Position numbers and translations under genes: made by a program | Origin: a virus | Virus record (IMG/VR): IMGVR_UViG_3300014502_000033 | Location: 1-24,258 of that record | Length of the DNA: 24,258 bases | Strand: one strand, 5' to 3' | The notes under the pieces: model-generated | Told to the model about the DNA's origin: nothing | Database searches by the model: none | What the model saw: only the letters and a program-made list of their open reading frames with translations | In this document: piece by piece, positions 5,897 through 12,625 of the stretch | Numbering within the stretch: the first letter of the stretch is position 1 | Layout: every line of letters starts with the position of its first letter

Positions 5897-6648
5897 GTGA
5901 GTTTGGCCGCGATCTGCGGCATGAGTTCGGCGACGCGGGCGATGGCCTGCTGATCTTGGTGCGAGAGACCAGATCGAATATCCTTCAGCTTATTGCCGAA
6001 TGACAACTCAGAACAGTCATCGCCAAGGCCGAGTGATTTCAGAAGTCGGATATGAGCGTCGTAAGCAGCCATCTTTTTCTGAAGGTCCGAGTTCTCGCGT
6101 TCGACCTCCAGTATCTTTTTCTCCACTGTCTCGCCGATGGACTTTGATACGCGAAGTCCGAAAACGTGATCTATCTCCCGCTTCTCAAGCCATTCCTTCC
6201 AGTATCCGCGATGATTGGCCGGAGCAAACTCTGACACGATCTTTGAACGGCACATCAGGACGTAGCGGAAGAGGCTCGATGGGTCGGGGATTTCCCGGTA
6301 CATCGCTTTCTTTTTTGTGAACAGCCGCGTTCCGGTTTTTGAGACTTCAAGGAATCCGATTTCTGGCGGTAGTTCATTGGCGAGGATCACGCCGGGAGGT
6401 GCCACAAAATACAGGTAATTGCAGAGCGTAAGATAATTTCTCCACTTGGTATCTCCCAAGAAATCAGAGCGAGTAACCTTAACCTCGTATCCGATCAAAG
6501 AGGGATTCGACCAGCTCCGGGGCATCACCCACGCATCCATGCGGGAATAACTCTGGACACTTTGAGTTGGCCCATCTTTGCACTCGGGGACAAATACATC
6601 CTCGTGATGTTTCAGCCTCAAAAGCTTGATTATGTCCTCGGAATTCAT
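5893..6648 (-). CDS. PD-(D/E)XK nuclease, MmcB-like
   Basis: The protein has 251 residues. The first 100 residues show a restriction-endonuclease-like core: RMDAW with Asp38, then IGYEVKVTRSDFLGD with Glu55-x-Lys57, then WRNYLTLCNYLYFVAPPG. This order (Asp, E-x-K, W..Y...Y.YFV.P, then P.E.G.L) is that of the MmcB/DUF1052 group of DNA-repair nucleases. Further conserved-looking stretches are SKTGTRLFTKKK and RYVLMCRSK. Residues about 165-205 form a charged coiled coil (VEKKILEVERENSDLQKKM). ATGA overlaps link it to both neighbours within the recombination cluster. Nuclease fold confidence is good; the substrate is unknown. Confidence 0.75.
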   Translation of the reverse strand: MNSEDIIKLLRLKHHEDVFVPECKDGPTQSVQSYSRMDAWVMPRSWSNPSLIGYEVKVTRSDFLGDTKWRNYLTLCNYLYFVAPPGVILANELPPEIGFLEVSKTGTRLFTKKKAMYREIPDPSSLFRYVLMCRSKIVSEFAPANHRGYWKEWLEKREIDHVFGLRVSKSIGETVEKKILEVERENSDLQKKMAAYDAHIRLLKSLGLGDDCSELSFGNKLKDIRSGLSHQDQQAIARVAELMPQIAAKLT

Positions 6649-6833
6649 GTCGGGTTTTGTGCCGCTGCGGCCTTCGCGTGGTCGGCCAGCAGGGCGTCAA
6701 GGATGGGTTGCAGAGCCTTCGCCGCGCTCTCAATTACGCGCTGGCGACGTTCGTGCTGCGTCGGCTCCGTGACGTACCATGCGGCTCCATGGCTCTCCAG
6801 CACGGCGGATGCTATGGCTTCGGCGGGCGTCAT
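6645..6833 (-). CDS. Small helical protein in the recombination cluster
   Basis: The frame is open upstream to 7022, but that part is a shadow of the exonuclease gene. The ATG at 6833 lies just after the exonuclease stop and gives 62 residues: MTPAEAIASAVLESHGAAWYV, then a basic helix (QHERRQRVIESAAKALQPILDALLADHAKAAAA). The all-alpha composition resembles small phage accessory proteins. It overlaps the nuclease gene by ATGA. No family was recognised. Confidence 0.6.
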   Translation of the reverse strand: MTPAEAIASAVLESHGAAWYVTEPTQHERRQRVIESAAKALQPILDALLADHAKAAAAQNPT

Positions 6834-6834
6834 G

Positions 6835-7524
6835 TTAGTCTGGAATCTTGCCGGTGGCCTCGTAGGCGGCTTTCTGGGCTTCGTAGGCGGCGCGGGCCGG
6901 CGCGTCTGCCGCGTCCTTCCAAGTCTTGAGTTTGGCGTAGATCGCGTCGAACTTGTCGAAGAAAGCCCCGAGTGCCGTTTCGATAAGGGCCATATGTCGG
7001 GGATCGCGCTCCACGCGCACAACGAGCGGCGGAAGCTGGCGGTGGTACGAAACGAACGTCCAGTAAGGCGCTCCGGTCACGTACAGGCTGAACGCGACTT
7101 GAACCCGGTACTCGGGCGGAACCTCGCCGTTTACGAAATACTTCAAATGGGCCGCGCCCTGCGGGCTTTTGATTTCCAGCCCGCTTCCGTCAGGAAGCAT
7201 CCCGTCAGGGCTGGCTCCGATTCTACCGTCATCGCTCACGCAAAACCCGACCTCTTTTACGTCCGTGTTGTACTGGAATGCGTACCAGGGGCGGGCAATC
7301 GTTTCTATAACATTCCCCTGTTCCATTGAAAACGTCCCGCCCGTCTCTGGGGCGTAGCCGAGGAACTTCTCTGCAACTTTCTTGTAGAGGTACGTCTCAA
7401 CGCCCTTCCCCTCGGACACCTTGAATGTCGGCGTGATGAGCGCGTCGGCCTCGCTCGCCGTGACGACGCCGAGCCGCGCCTGATGCCACTCCACGGAGTG
7501 CTGTTTTACGTCGAGGGTTTTCAC
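6835..7524 (-). CDS. YqaJ / lambda-type recombination exonuclease
   Basis: The frame runs far upstream as a shadow, but the real start is a GTG at 7524 overlapping the ERF stop (GTGA), giving 229 residues, normal for the family. Motifs in order are EWHQARLGVVTASEAD (residues 12-27), MEQGNVIETIARPWYAF with Glu74, GASPDGML with Asp107, LEIKSP with Glu117-x-Lys119, and YRVQVAFSLYVTG with Gln142. Asp107, Glu117 and Lys119 form the PD-(D/E)XK metal site. Such enzymes degrade one strand from double-strand ends to give 3' overhangs for the partner annealing protein, which is encoded immediately upstream. Confidence 0.9.
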   Translation of the reverse strand: MKTLDVKQHSVEWHQARLGVVTASEADALITPTFKVSEGKGVETYLYKKVAEKFLGYAPETGGTFSMEQGNVIETIARPWYAFQYNTDVKEVGFCVSDDGRIGASPDGMLPDGSGLEIKSPQGAAHLKYFVNGEVPPEYRVQVAFSLYVTGAPYWTFVSYHRQLPPLVVRVERDPRHMALIETALGAFFDKFDAIYAKLKTWKDAADAPARAAYEAQKAAYEATGKIPD

Positions 7525-8276
7525 TTTTTGGCCTTCATGCTGAGGCTGCGGACGAGCACCGGGTAAATGCCCTCGGTAATTTCGGCGTAGGACGCGACGC
7601 CGGCCATCGCCAGGAATCGCGCTTCGTTGCTGCCCGTCTCGCGCACCTGCTCTTGCAGCCACTGAATTTTGTCCGGGCCGATCTTCTCGCCTTCGATCGC
7701 GGCGTTCTGGTTGTCCGAGATGCGCGACTTGAGGCCAAACCACTTCATCATTAAGTGGCGCCATGCGGTCGTGGCACCTCCAGAGTCGCACGCGGCGGCG
7801 TCCTTCATGGCATTCGGCGCGCCGGCCCGTACGGTGAACTCGCGTTCCTCGGAATGTCCGCCCTCGTGCATGAGAGTTACCTTGACGGTAATTCGCCCGT
7901 CGTGCTCGGACTGGCCGAAGAGCATGGCGAAGCCGTAGCTCATCAGGTGCGGTTCGATCATTCTGGAGATTTCGGCTTCCGAGCAGTACGTGTATGCCGT
8001 CTCCCCGGTGCGCGTCTTGGCTTCCTTGTCCGCGTAGATTTCCGGCATGTTCTTGCGGAGCTGAAAAAACGCCTTGGCAAACGCGGCCTTGGCGTCCTCG
8101 GCGCGCTGGTCGCGACACATGGCGATGAGTTCTTTTGCTACCGATACTTTCTCCTGAGTCAGCTCAGGGGAAGATAGGACGCGCTCTAAAAGAGACAGCG
8201 GGGAAGCGCCAACCGGCGCGACTTTGCCGGCATCTTGCGGCGGCTCTACGATGAATTCGGACTGGTTTGGATTCAT
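7521..8276 (-). CDS. ERF-family single-strand annealing protein
   Basis: The protein has 251 residues. The ERF core covers about residues 55-185: FFQLRKNMPEIYADKEA, then TAYTYCSEAEISRMIEPHLMSYGF, a beta region (GRITVKVTLMHEGGHSEEREFTV), and GGATTAWRHLMMKWFGL, which corresponds to the conserved G.A.TYA.RY.L...LG segment. The C-terminal part is helical. ERF proteins form rings on ssDNA and anneal complementary strands during phage recombination. The pairing with a downstream YqaJ exonuclease (GTGA overlap) gives a complete two-component system. The leader carries a motif shared with the first early gene. Confidence 0.85.
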   Translation of the reverse strand: MNPNQSEFIVEPPQDAGKVAPVGASPLSLLERVLSSPELTQEKVSVAKELIAMCRDQRAEDAKAAFAKAFFQLRKNMPEIYADKEAKTRTGETAYTYCSEAEISRMIEPHLMSYGFAMLFGQSEHDGRITVKVTLMHEGGHSEEREFTVRAGAPNAMKDAAACDSGGATTAWRHLMMKWFGLKSRISDNQNAAIEGEKIGPDKIQWLQEQVRETGSNEARFLAMAGVASYAEITEGIYPVLVRSLSMKAKK

Positions 8277-8283
8277 GGGATTG

Positions 8284-8308
8284 ATTGGAGGGAAATTGAT
8301 CCTGTCGG
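8284..8308 (-). promoter_or_regulatory. Conserved leader element, copy 2 (before ERF gene)
   Basis: The plus-strand sequence ATTGGAGGGAAATTGATCC plus CTGTCGG matches 12624-12649 at 22 of 26 aligned positions with one gap. In minus-strand reading it ends about 9 nt before the ERF start codon. It is a candidate promoter part, operator or translation signal for early genes. Confidence 0.5.
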
Positions 8309-8333
8309 CAGGTCTTGGCTGTAACCGCTACCC

Positions 8334-8570
8334 CTAACGGCCAGTCTTTGCCCCGCCGGCAGGAAGATGTTTATCGGGCTTGAAGCCGGCGAGTTTGACG
8401 AAGGCGTAGGTCTGGTCATGCAACCTCCCCACGTTGCCGGCCTGCGGCGCAAGCCGTTCGATGATGCGCTTTGTTTTCGCGTCCACCAGCGCCCCGCCGA
8501 GCATGACGCGCCTGTTTTTTGAGCGGGGCCGGCCTGCTTTGCCTGCGACCTGAACGAAGATTTTACACAT
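8334..8570 (-). CDS. Small basic, possible ribbon-helix-helix protein
   Basis: The protein has 78 residues. A basic N-terminus (KAGRPRSKNRRVM) precedes LGGALVDAKTKRIIERLAPQAGNVGRLHDQTYAFVKLAGF. The order strand, helix, helix is compatible with a ribbon-helix-helix or related small DNA-binding fold. It overlaps the end of the upstream gene by 8 bp and lies directly upstream of the leader of the ERF/exonuclease pair, so it could regulate that pair. Function is inferred from charge and position only. Confidence 0.5.
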   Translation of the reverse strand: MCKIFVQVAGKAGRPRSKNRRVMLGGALVDAKTKRIIERLAPQAGNVGRLHDQTYAFVKLAGFKPDKHLPAGGAKTGR

Positions 8571-8850
8571 GGGATTCGGTGGCCAGCTCCTGCCAGTTGA
8601 TGCGGTCGATGTTCACGTCGGCAGACGTAGGGTACGCGGTGACTTCTATGTGCCTCTCCGCGTTTGAAAGATTGATGCGAGTCTGTGCGCAGTCCACAGC
8701 GATAGCCTTCAGGGCATAGAGCCGTGAATCAGGATGAACAATCTCTATTGATTTGGCGTAGTCGCGGTGATGGCGAATCTCATCCGCCGTGACGAAGACC
8801 TCACAACGCGCCTCCAGGTCGAAACGTAGCTCCTGCTTTTGCGTTGTCAT
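8563..8850 (-). CDS. Small early protein, predicted alpha/beta, unknown
   Basis: The ATG at 8850 follows the upstream stop by 1 nt; the longer frame is a shadow. The protein has 95 residues with a beta-type first part (ELRFDLEARCEVFVTADEI), then IEIVHPDSRLYALKAIAVDCAQTRINLSNAERHIEVTAYP in order, giving alternating strands and helices. A single compact domain is likely. I do not recognise the family. Confidence 0.6.
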   Translation of the reverse strand: MTTQKQELRFDLEARCEVFVTADEIRHHRDYAKSIEIVHPDSRLYALKAIAVDCAQTRINLSNAERHIEVTAYPTSADVNIDRINWQELATESHV

Positions 8851-8851
8851 G

Positions 8852-9103
8852 TTAAACGCTCTCCACGCCGAATCGGTCGGCGGCTTGCGCGTCGCGGAAC
8901 CACTCGGCGGCTTCGCGGGCGAGATTTTCGACGGTCTGCTCGTCAAGCGTCGGGAGTAGTTCGGTCCCGAGGCTGTAGTTGGTAACGTGGTCAATGACGG
9001 CCTCTGGCTTCTCGGCCATCGTGCCACTGTCTGCGATGTGGTAGCCGACTTCGCAATCTTGGTCGAAAACGTCGGCGTGAAATGTGCGGGTGGCGCGCTT
9101 CAT
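8852..9103 (-). CDS. Small acidic early protein, unknown
   Basis: The protein has 83 residues. The first 20 residues (MKRATRTFHADVFDQDCEV) look strand-forming. The rest is acidic and helical (LLPTLDEQTVENLAREAAEW, then FRDAQAADRFG). The overall negative charge is common in phage early proteins that bind host factors, but there is no motif to name. It is followed after 1 nt by the next gene and preceded by a 54-bp AT-richer gap. Confidence 0.6.
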   Translation of the reverse strand: MKRATRTFHADVFDQDCEVGYHIADSGTMAEKPEAVIDHVTNYSLGTELLPTLDEQTVENLAREAAEWFRDAQAADRFGVESV

Positions 9104-9157
9104 GTTGGGAATAATGGTTACTATCGCACGGAAATCGAGACTTTATTTCGTCTTTAA

Positions 9158-9313
9158 CTATTTCCACGTCAGCCAGAGCCAGAACGCGGAGGAGAGCAGC
9201 GCGCCGATGGCGAACCCGGCGGCTAGAGATTCGTTGGCGATTCTGCGCACGTCGCGGGTGATGTGGGCGCGCAGGGCGGGCGGGAGCGAGGAGTGGATTT
9301 CGGGGGTGGTCAT
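9158..9313 (-). CDS. Small single-TM membrane protein
   Basis: The ATG at 9313 follows the upstream stop by 1 nt and gives 51 residues. Residues 1-28 are polar and basic (ALRAHITRDVRRIANES), and 29-50 form one hydrophobic segment (LAAGFAIGALLSSAFWLWLTW) that ends the protein. A C-terminal anchor with a cytoplasmic N-terminus is likely by the positive-inside rule. It lies two genes from a possible lysozyme-fold protein. No family was recognised. Confidence 0.55.
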   Translation of the reverse strand: MTTPEIHSSLPPALRAHITRDVRRIANESLAAGFAIGALLSSAFWLWLTWK

Positions 9314-9314
9314 G

Positions 9315-9491
9315 TCAAAAGTTCTCCAGCGTATCGCGGTACGCTTCCTGTGCGGACTCCTCGGCTTCCGCTCGGTATTCGCGTTCAAGATCGCGGATTG
9401 ATTCGTTGTATTCTGCCAGCGAGATTTCTCCCGCGCTTAGCTGTTCTTCGAGGATATTCTCCTCGTGTTCCAGTTGTGATCTTGGGTCCAT
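9315..9491 (-). CDS. Small acidic coiled-coil protein
   Basis: The protein has 58 residues from the ATG at 9491: MDPRSQLEHEENILEEQLSA, then a Glu/Arg-rich helix (EYNESIRDLEREYRAEAEE, SAQEAYRDTLENF). It is almost entirely helical with strong heptad-like spacing, so a coiled-coil dimer is likely. It is placed between a single-TM protein and a secreted-type protein. No function is known to me. Confidence 0.6.
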   Translation of the reverse strand: MDPRSQLEHEENILEEQLSAGEISLAEYNESIRDLEREYRAEAEESAQEAYRDTLENF

Positions 9492-9495
9492 GTTA

Positions 9496-9894
9496 TTAGC
9501 GTTGTTTATCGTAGTACAAATTATGCACACTATCGGCGTAGAGAATTTGGTCGCCTCGTTGCAGGGCTCGCTTGCCTCCGGTCAGGCCCAAGCGCCAGCA
9601 CGCGCCGAGGGCGTAGGCGGTGACCGGCATTTTCGCACGCTTTAGCTGCGCGGTCAGCCATAGGACATGGCGCTTGGCCACTAAAAGCGCATACCCTTCG
9701 TCCCTGGCGTAGATGTAGGGCGTTCTCGGCATGTGCTGGAGCCACACTACCCGCGTCAGGTCATACGGCCCCAGCGGGCTTGCCGTGCCCGCCGTGCCCG
9801 CGACTTCGCGCACAGCGGCCAGGAAGCGCGCGGAATCGACCTCCTGAGAGGGAACGGAGACGAGCGCAGAGGCGAGGAGTAGGGCGGGGATCAT
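9496..9894 (-). CDS. Exported protein, possible lysozyme-fold (SLT-like) domain
   Basis: The protein has 132 residues. A hydrophobic N-terminus (residues 2-14) suggests export, although no charged n-region or Ala-x-Ala site is seen. Glu30 in FLAAVREVAGT could be the catalytic Glu of a lysozyme-like fold. It is followed by GPYDLTRVVWLQHM, which resembles the G-Y-Q-x-T..W segment, then helices and YALGACWRLGL, resembling A..WN.G. The end is YADSVHNLYYD, resembling YA..V..LY of transglycosylases. The Asn and Gly of WN.G are replaced, so it may be degenerate. If active it would cleave peptidoglycan. This is inferred from motif order; confirm by structure prediction. Confidence 0.5.
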   Translation of the reverse strand: MIPALLLASALVSVPSQEVDSARFLAAVREVAGTAGTASPLGPYDLTRVVWLQHMPRTPYIYARDEGYALLVAKRHVLWLTAQLKRAKMPVTAYALGACWRLGLTGGKRALQRGDQILYADSVHNLYYDKQR

Positions 9895-9896
9895 GG

Positions 9897-10172
9897 CTAA
9901 TTGTTGGTCGCATTTTCGAGTGCTTCAATCGCATTGCCTGCCTCAGATTCGAGGGTTTCTAGCCCGTCAACAGCATCGCTCAGTTGATCGACACATTCTT
10001 GAGCGGCGTCGCCCTTAGCGCCCGCTTGGATCGGCTCGGGCATATTATCGTGCGCCTCTTGCTCGTCGTCACGGATGTTGCTAAGGACATCTTTAATTTC
10101 AGTCAGTTGCTCCTGTATTCCGCGCAACTGAGTGGATAGGTTCTCGATTCTATTTCGTCGTTCTGCGTTCAT
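9897..10172 (-). CDS. Conserved phage coiled-coil protein (DEEQEAHDNMPE type)
   Basis: The protein has 91 residues. A basic, helical start (NAERRNRIENLSTQLRGIQ) continues into IKDVLSNIRDDEQEAHDNMPE, then a linker and a second acidic helix (CVDQLSDAVDGLETLESEAGN). The segment D-E-E-x-E-x-x-D-N-x-P-E-x-x-Q is the hallmark of a small protein family common in tailed phages. Function is unknown to me. Both helices probably pack as an antiparallel coiled coil. Confidence 0.75.
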   Translation of the reverse strand: MNAERRNRIENLSTQLRGIQEQLTEIKDVLSNIRDDEQEAHDNMPEPIQAGAKGDAAQECVDQLSDAVDGLETLESEAGNAIEALENATNN

Positions 10173-10184
10173 GTTGAAAATAGT

Positions 10185-10418
10185 TTAAGGTTTCGCCTCG
10201 CTCAGAATCTCCGCGTGACTGGCCAACCGCGTTTGCGTGTCCTGCCACGCGCCCCATCCGGCCAAGATGATTTCGGACATGGCAAGCTCGATTTGCGCCC
10301 GGCCCTCGGTTGTTAGCGTCAGGTCGTGCCCGGCCTTTTCGGATAGATACCAGCCGGTATCCGCTCGCAGCTTGGCAAGCGCGGGGAACTCGGCGCGGTT
10401 GTGTTGGGAAATAGACAT
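10185..10418 (-). CDS. Small early protein, unknown
   Basis: This 77-residue protein starts MSISQHNRAEFPALAKLRAD. The middle GWYLSEKAGHDLTLTTEGRAQIELAM mixes strand and helix, and the end is helical (GAWQDTQTRLASHAEIL). It is separated by 11 nt from the upstream gene and by 12 nt from the downstream one, without overlaps. No family was recognised. Confidence 0.55.
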   Translation of the reverse strand: MSISQHNRAEFPALAKLRADTGWYLSEKAGHDLTLTTEGRAQIELAMSEIILAGWGAWQDTQTRLASHAEILSEAKP

Positions 10419-10429
10419 GACGGGTAAAG

Positions 10430-11050
10430 TCAGGCGGTCGCGGACGCGATGGCGGCGCGGGCTGTTTCAATCGTTCGTTTCAGTTCACAGCAGCAAACGC
10501 CTACTGAATGGTCACAGTCGCCGATGTCCTTTAGGTAGCGTTCGCACTCGGCGGTTGTCGCTTGCAGCGCGGCCAGAAGCTCTGGCGCGGCGGCGATCAG
10601 CCGGGCGTTAGCCAGATGCGGGTTGCCGCTTGTGGCATGATGGAAGACCTCGCAGATACGTTGCCCACCCATCACGGGGCCGACAAACGTATCGCGGCAA
10701 CGGTTGTTTGTTTCAACCTGCCAAGGTCCGGGCGTGTGCTGTGCGGCTTTCGCGGTCATGGGATGATATGGGTTAAAGTAATCCTTTTGAGCGTCTTGTT
10801 CGCAGTCAAAGCATGACGCGGCGAGCGCAGTTTCGGCACGCGTCCGCATTTCTTCGGCAGCATCAACCGCTGCATCTGGTGATCCATTCCAGTATTCGGC
10901 AATGGAAGAAAGAGCGTTTACCATGGCGCAAACTTTGATCTCTAAGCGTGCCGCGTTGATCTTCATCGCGGCATATGCCTCGCCGTCGCTCGCACGCTGG
11001 CGGGTTAGTTTTGCGGATAGCTCCTCGGTGATTGGCGTGTCTGTTCTCAT
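10430..11050 (-). CDS. Two-module phage protein with HTPGPW C-terminal domain
   Basis: The protein has 206 residues. Residues 1 to about 85 are helical (EELSAKLTRQRASDGEAYA, then AAEEMRTRAETALAA), with a Cys-rich link (SCFDCEQDAQKDYF). From about residue 103 comes QHTPGPWQVE and, near 145, NPHLANARLIAAAPELLAAL. This HTPGPW...NARLIAAAPELL pattern defines a very common phage early protein module of unknown function. A second Cys-rich stretch (DCDHSVGVCCCE) precedes the last helix. The two modules usually occur in separate or shuffled proteins, so this is probably a fusion. Confidence 0.75.
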   Translation of the reverse strand: MRTDTPITEELSAKLTRQRASDGEAYAAMKINAARLEIKVCAMVNALSSIAEYWNGSPDAAVDAAEEMRTRAETALAASCFDCEQDAQKDYFNPYHPMTAKAAQHTPGPWQVETNNRCRDTFVGPVMGGQRICEVFHHATSGNPHLANARLIAAAPELLAALQATTAECERYLKDIGDCDHSVGVCCCELKRTIETARAAIASATA

Positions 11051-11054
11051 AGCT

Positions 11055-11369
11055 TTAGGCCGGCTTCTTGCCTGCCGCCACCATTGCAGCGTAAACTCGC
11101 AGGCGTTTTGACAGGTTGGCTGGCGACACTATCCATCCCATGCCAGCAGCATCAATCATTGCGGGCGTCGGCTGGATCGGAACAAGCGCCCATCCCTCGG
11201 GGATGCTCGCGGATTTTTTTAGCCTCTTAACTTCATCTTCAAGCCAACAAATATATGCTTTGTATTTTCTCATGGTAATTGATCGCCTGTCTTTCAGAAT
11301 TTGCGCCTCGCATCGCGGGCACTTGTCGGCAACGGCCAACAGCGAACCGCATTTAGCGCACGTTATCAT
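11055..11369 (-). CDS. Zinc-ribbon protein with PEGWALVP phage module
   Basis: The ATG at 11369 overlaps the upstream stop (ATGA) and places the protein directly at MITCAKCG, so it is chosen over 11387. It has 104 residues. Residues 4-20 form a zinc ribbon with Cys4-x2-Cys7 and Cys17-x2-Cys20. A basic helix follows (YICWLEDEVKRLKK). Residues about 63-104 are PEGWALVPIQPTPAMIDAAG...YAAMVAAGKKP, a module widespread in phage early proteins of unknown function. It is a modular fusion like its downstream neighbour. Confidence 0.7.
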   Translation of the reverse strand: MITCAKCGSLLAVADKCPRCEAQILKDRRSITMRKYKAYICWLEDEVKRLKKSASIPEGWALVPIQPTPAMIDAAGMGWIVSPANLSKRLRVYAAMVAAGKKPA

Positions 11370-11596
11370 TTCGGCCACTCCAACCACACGCCAAAGGATT
11401 TAAACGCCACTGCGCGAAGCATGCGACATTCCGCGTCTGCCTTCTCGGCAATCGCCTTTGCCTCAGAAAACCCCTTAACGGTCTTGGGCGAGCCCGCAAA
11501 CATCGCCTTATATTTCGCAACCGCTAGAGGCTGGTTACGGTCATACGCTGCGCAGGATGCGGCCCACTCGCTTTTCAGTTGATCCAAGGATTTCAT
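11366..11596 (-). CDS. Small helical early protein, unknown
   Basis: The protein has 76 residues and is all-helical by appearance: LDQLKSEWAASCAAYDRNQP, then VAKYKAMFAGSPKTVKGFSE, then AIAEKADAECRMLRAVAFK. Its stop overlaps the zinc-ribbon gene by ATGA, which couples the two. An 88-bp gap without a recognised element lies upstream. No family was recognised. Confidence 0.55.
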   Translation of the reverse strand: MKSLDQLKSEWAASCAAYDRNQPLAVAKYKAMFAGSPKTVKGFSEAKAIAEKADAECRMLRAVAFKSFGVWLEWPK

Positions 11597-11684
11597 GGGG
11601 GCGGACGTTAGGCGGTGGGGTTAGCTGTGACTCGACCTGCGGGAACCTCGAAAGAAGCCGTTGTGCCTTGCGAGCAAAGTGGTT

Positions 11685-12086
11685 TTAGGCGACGGGAGGG
11701 GTAAGTCGGGAAAGCTCTGATTGAAGCTCGGTAATGTAAGCCGCCTTTGCCGCCTCGTTTCTATTTTCGATTATCTCTGCCATACCGGCAAGCACTTGGG
11801 CGCGGTTTTTATTCAACCACGAAACGAGGGCATTCGCGGCTTCTTCACGGTCGCAAACGGAGATGAAGGTAGAACACGAAGAGTTGCCGTAATATCCGCT
11901 CCAGCTATCAAGAGAAACCTCAACCCTAAAGGAAGAGAATCTACTATCTAGGTTGAATCCGAAGCCGTGCTTGTCGCAACCCGGGCCACTGTAAACCTTG
12001 TCGAGCTTGGCCCATTTACTTTCAGCTTCTCGAAGCTGTTTTGCGGTTAATTCTAGACTAAGAAAATCTTGTGCTGTGGTTTTCAT
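11685..12086 (-). CDS. Early protein, predicted alpha/beta, unknown
   Basis: The protein has 133 residues. An N-terminal helix (SLELTAKQLREAESKWAKL) leads into a beta-rich centre (GFGFNLDSRFSSFRVEVSLDS in pieces, then YYGNSSCSTFISVCDR), and two helices close it (EEAANALVSWLNKNRAQVLA, IIENRNEAAKAAYITELQ). A globular single domain is likely. I do not recognise the family. Confidence 0.6.
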   Translation of the reverse strand: MKTTAQDFLSLELTAKQLREAESKWAKLDKVYSGPGCDKHGFGFNLDSRFSSFRVEVSLDSWSGYYGNSSCSTFISVCDREEAANALVSWLNKNRAQVLAGMAEIIENRNEAAKAAYITELQSELSRLTPPVA

Positions 12087-12104
12087 TGGGGTTGTTTTTT
12101 GCCG

Positions 12105-12347
12105 TTAGATTGCGATAGCTTGCGCGAGATGCCGAAAGTACGGGATCACGTCGCCGTTCATGAAGTCGATTTTGACGATCATCGTTTTAATCGCTGCCTT
12201 TTCGGATGCGGGCGCTTGGTTGATCGCCTCGATCACGCATCCAACCGGGATGCTGTTTTCGCCAGACAGGCCGGCGACGGTAAGCCTTTGCTCCATGTCG
12301 ATGCCTTTTTCAGAGCAGAAGGTTTCGAGCCATTTCTTGAAGTTCAT
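12105..12347 (-). CDS. Conserved small phage protein (MNFKKWLETF / IDFMNGDV type)
   Basis: The ATG at 12347 is chosen; the longer frame upstream is a shadow of the next gene. The protein has 80 residues: MNFKKWLETFCSEKGID, then SGENSIPVGCVIEAINQAPASE, then AAIKTMIVKIDFMNGDVIPYF, ending RHLAQAIAI. This order of a helix, a V-x-x-V-I-E-x-I segment and a K-x-x-x-V-K-I-D-F-x-N-G-D-x-x-x-Y-F-x-x-L-A end is familiar from small proteins in many phages and prophages. Function is unknown. Confidence 0.7.
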   Translation of the reverse strand: MNFKKWLETFCSEKGIDMEQRLTVAGLSGENSIPVGCVIEAINQAPASEKAAIKTMIVKIDFMNGDVIPYFRHLAQAIAI

Positions 12348-12382
12348 TTGCTGCGCAAGGTTGAGTTGTGGGCGGAAATGGG

Positions 12383-12625
12383 TTATCGACCGTTGCGCGT
12401 GTCGCATTCGTTGACGCGGACGCTTTCGGCGAATTGAGCAACTTGGTCGTAGCTGTGACAGATAGACGCTCCGTTGATCTGATAATCCCGCGGGTCGTAC
12501 TGGTACCCCGCCTGTTCGCAGATCGCGAGGAATGCTCGCACGGCGCGGTGATGGAGCGCACCGGACCCGGATTGTCGAAACGCCCAAGTAGCAAATTCGG
12601 CCGCTTTGTCTTCGAGATTTTTCAT
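12383..12625 (-). CDS. First gene of the early block, unknown small protein
   Basis: This 80-residue protein is helical at the start (NLEDKAAEFATWAFRQSGSG), then HHRAVRAFLAICEQAGYQYDP and a polar end with ASICHSYDQVAQFAESV. It is the first minus-strand gene after the divergent control region, so it is expected to be expressed first. Its start codon lies within the edge of the conserved leader element shared with the ERF gene. No family was recognised. Confidence 0.6.
   Translation of the reverse strand: MKNLEDKAAEFATWAFRQSGSGALHHRAVRAFLAICEQAGYQYDPRDYQINGASICHSYDQVAQFAESVRVNECDTRNGR

Noticed and set aside
3630-12115. Integron attC-like sites (GTTRRRY / RYYYAAC, e.g. GCCTAAC at 3634 with CCACCGC/GCGGTGG nearby, GTTAGGC at 11610)
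   Set aside because: Such degenerate 7-mers are expected about this often by chance, orientations are mixed, the two halves do not pair as attC, and there is no integron integrase.
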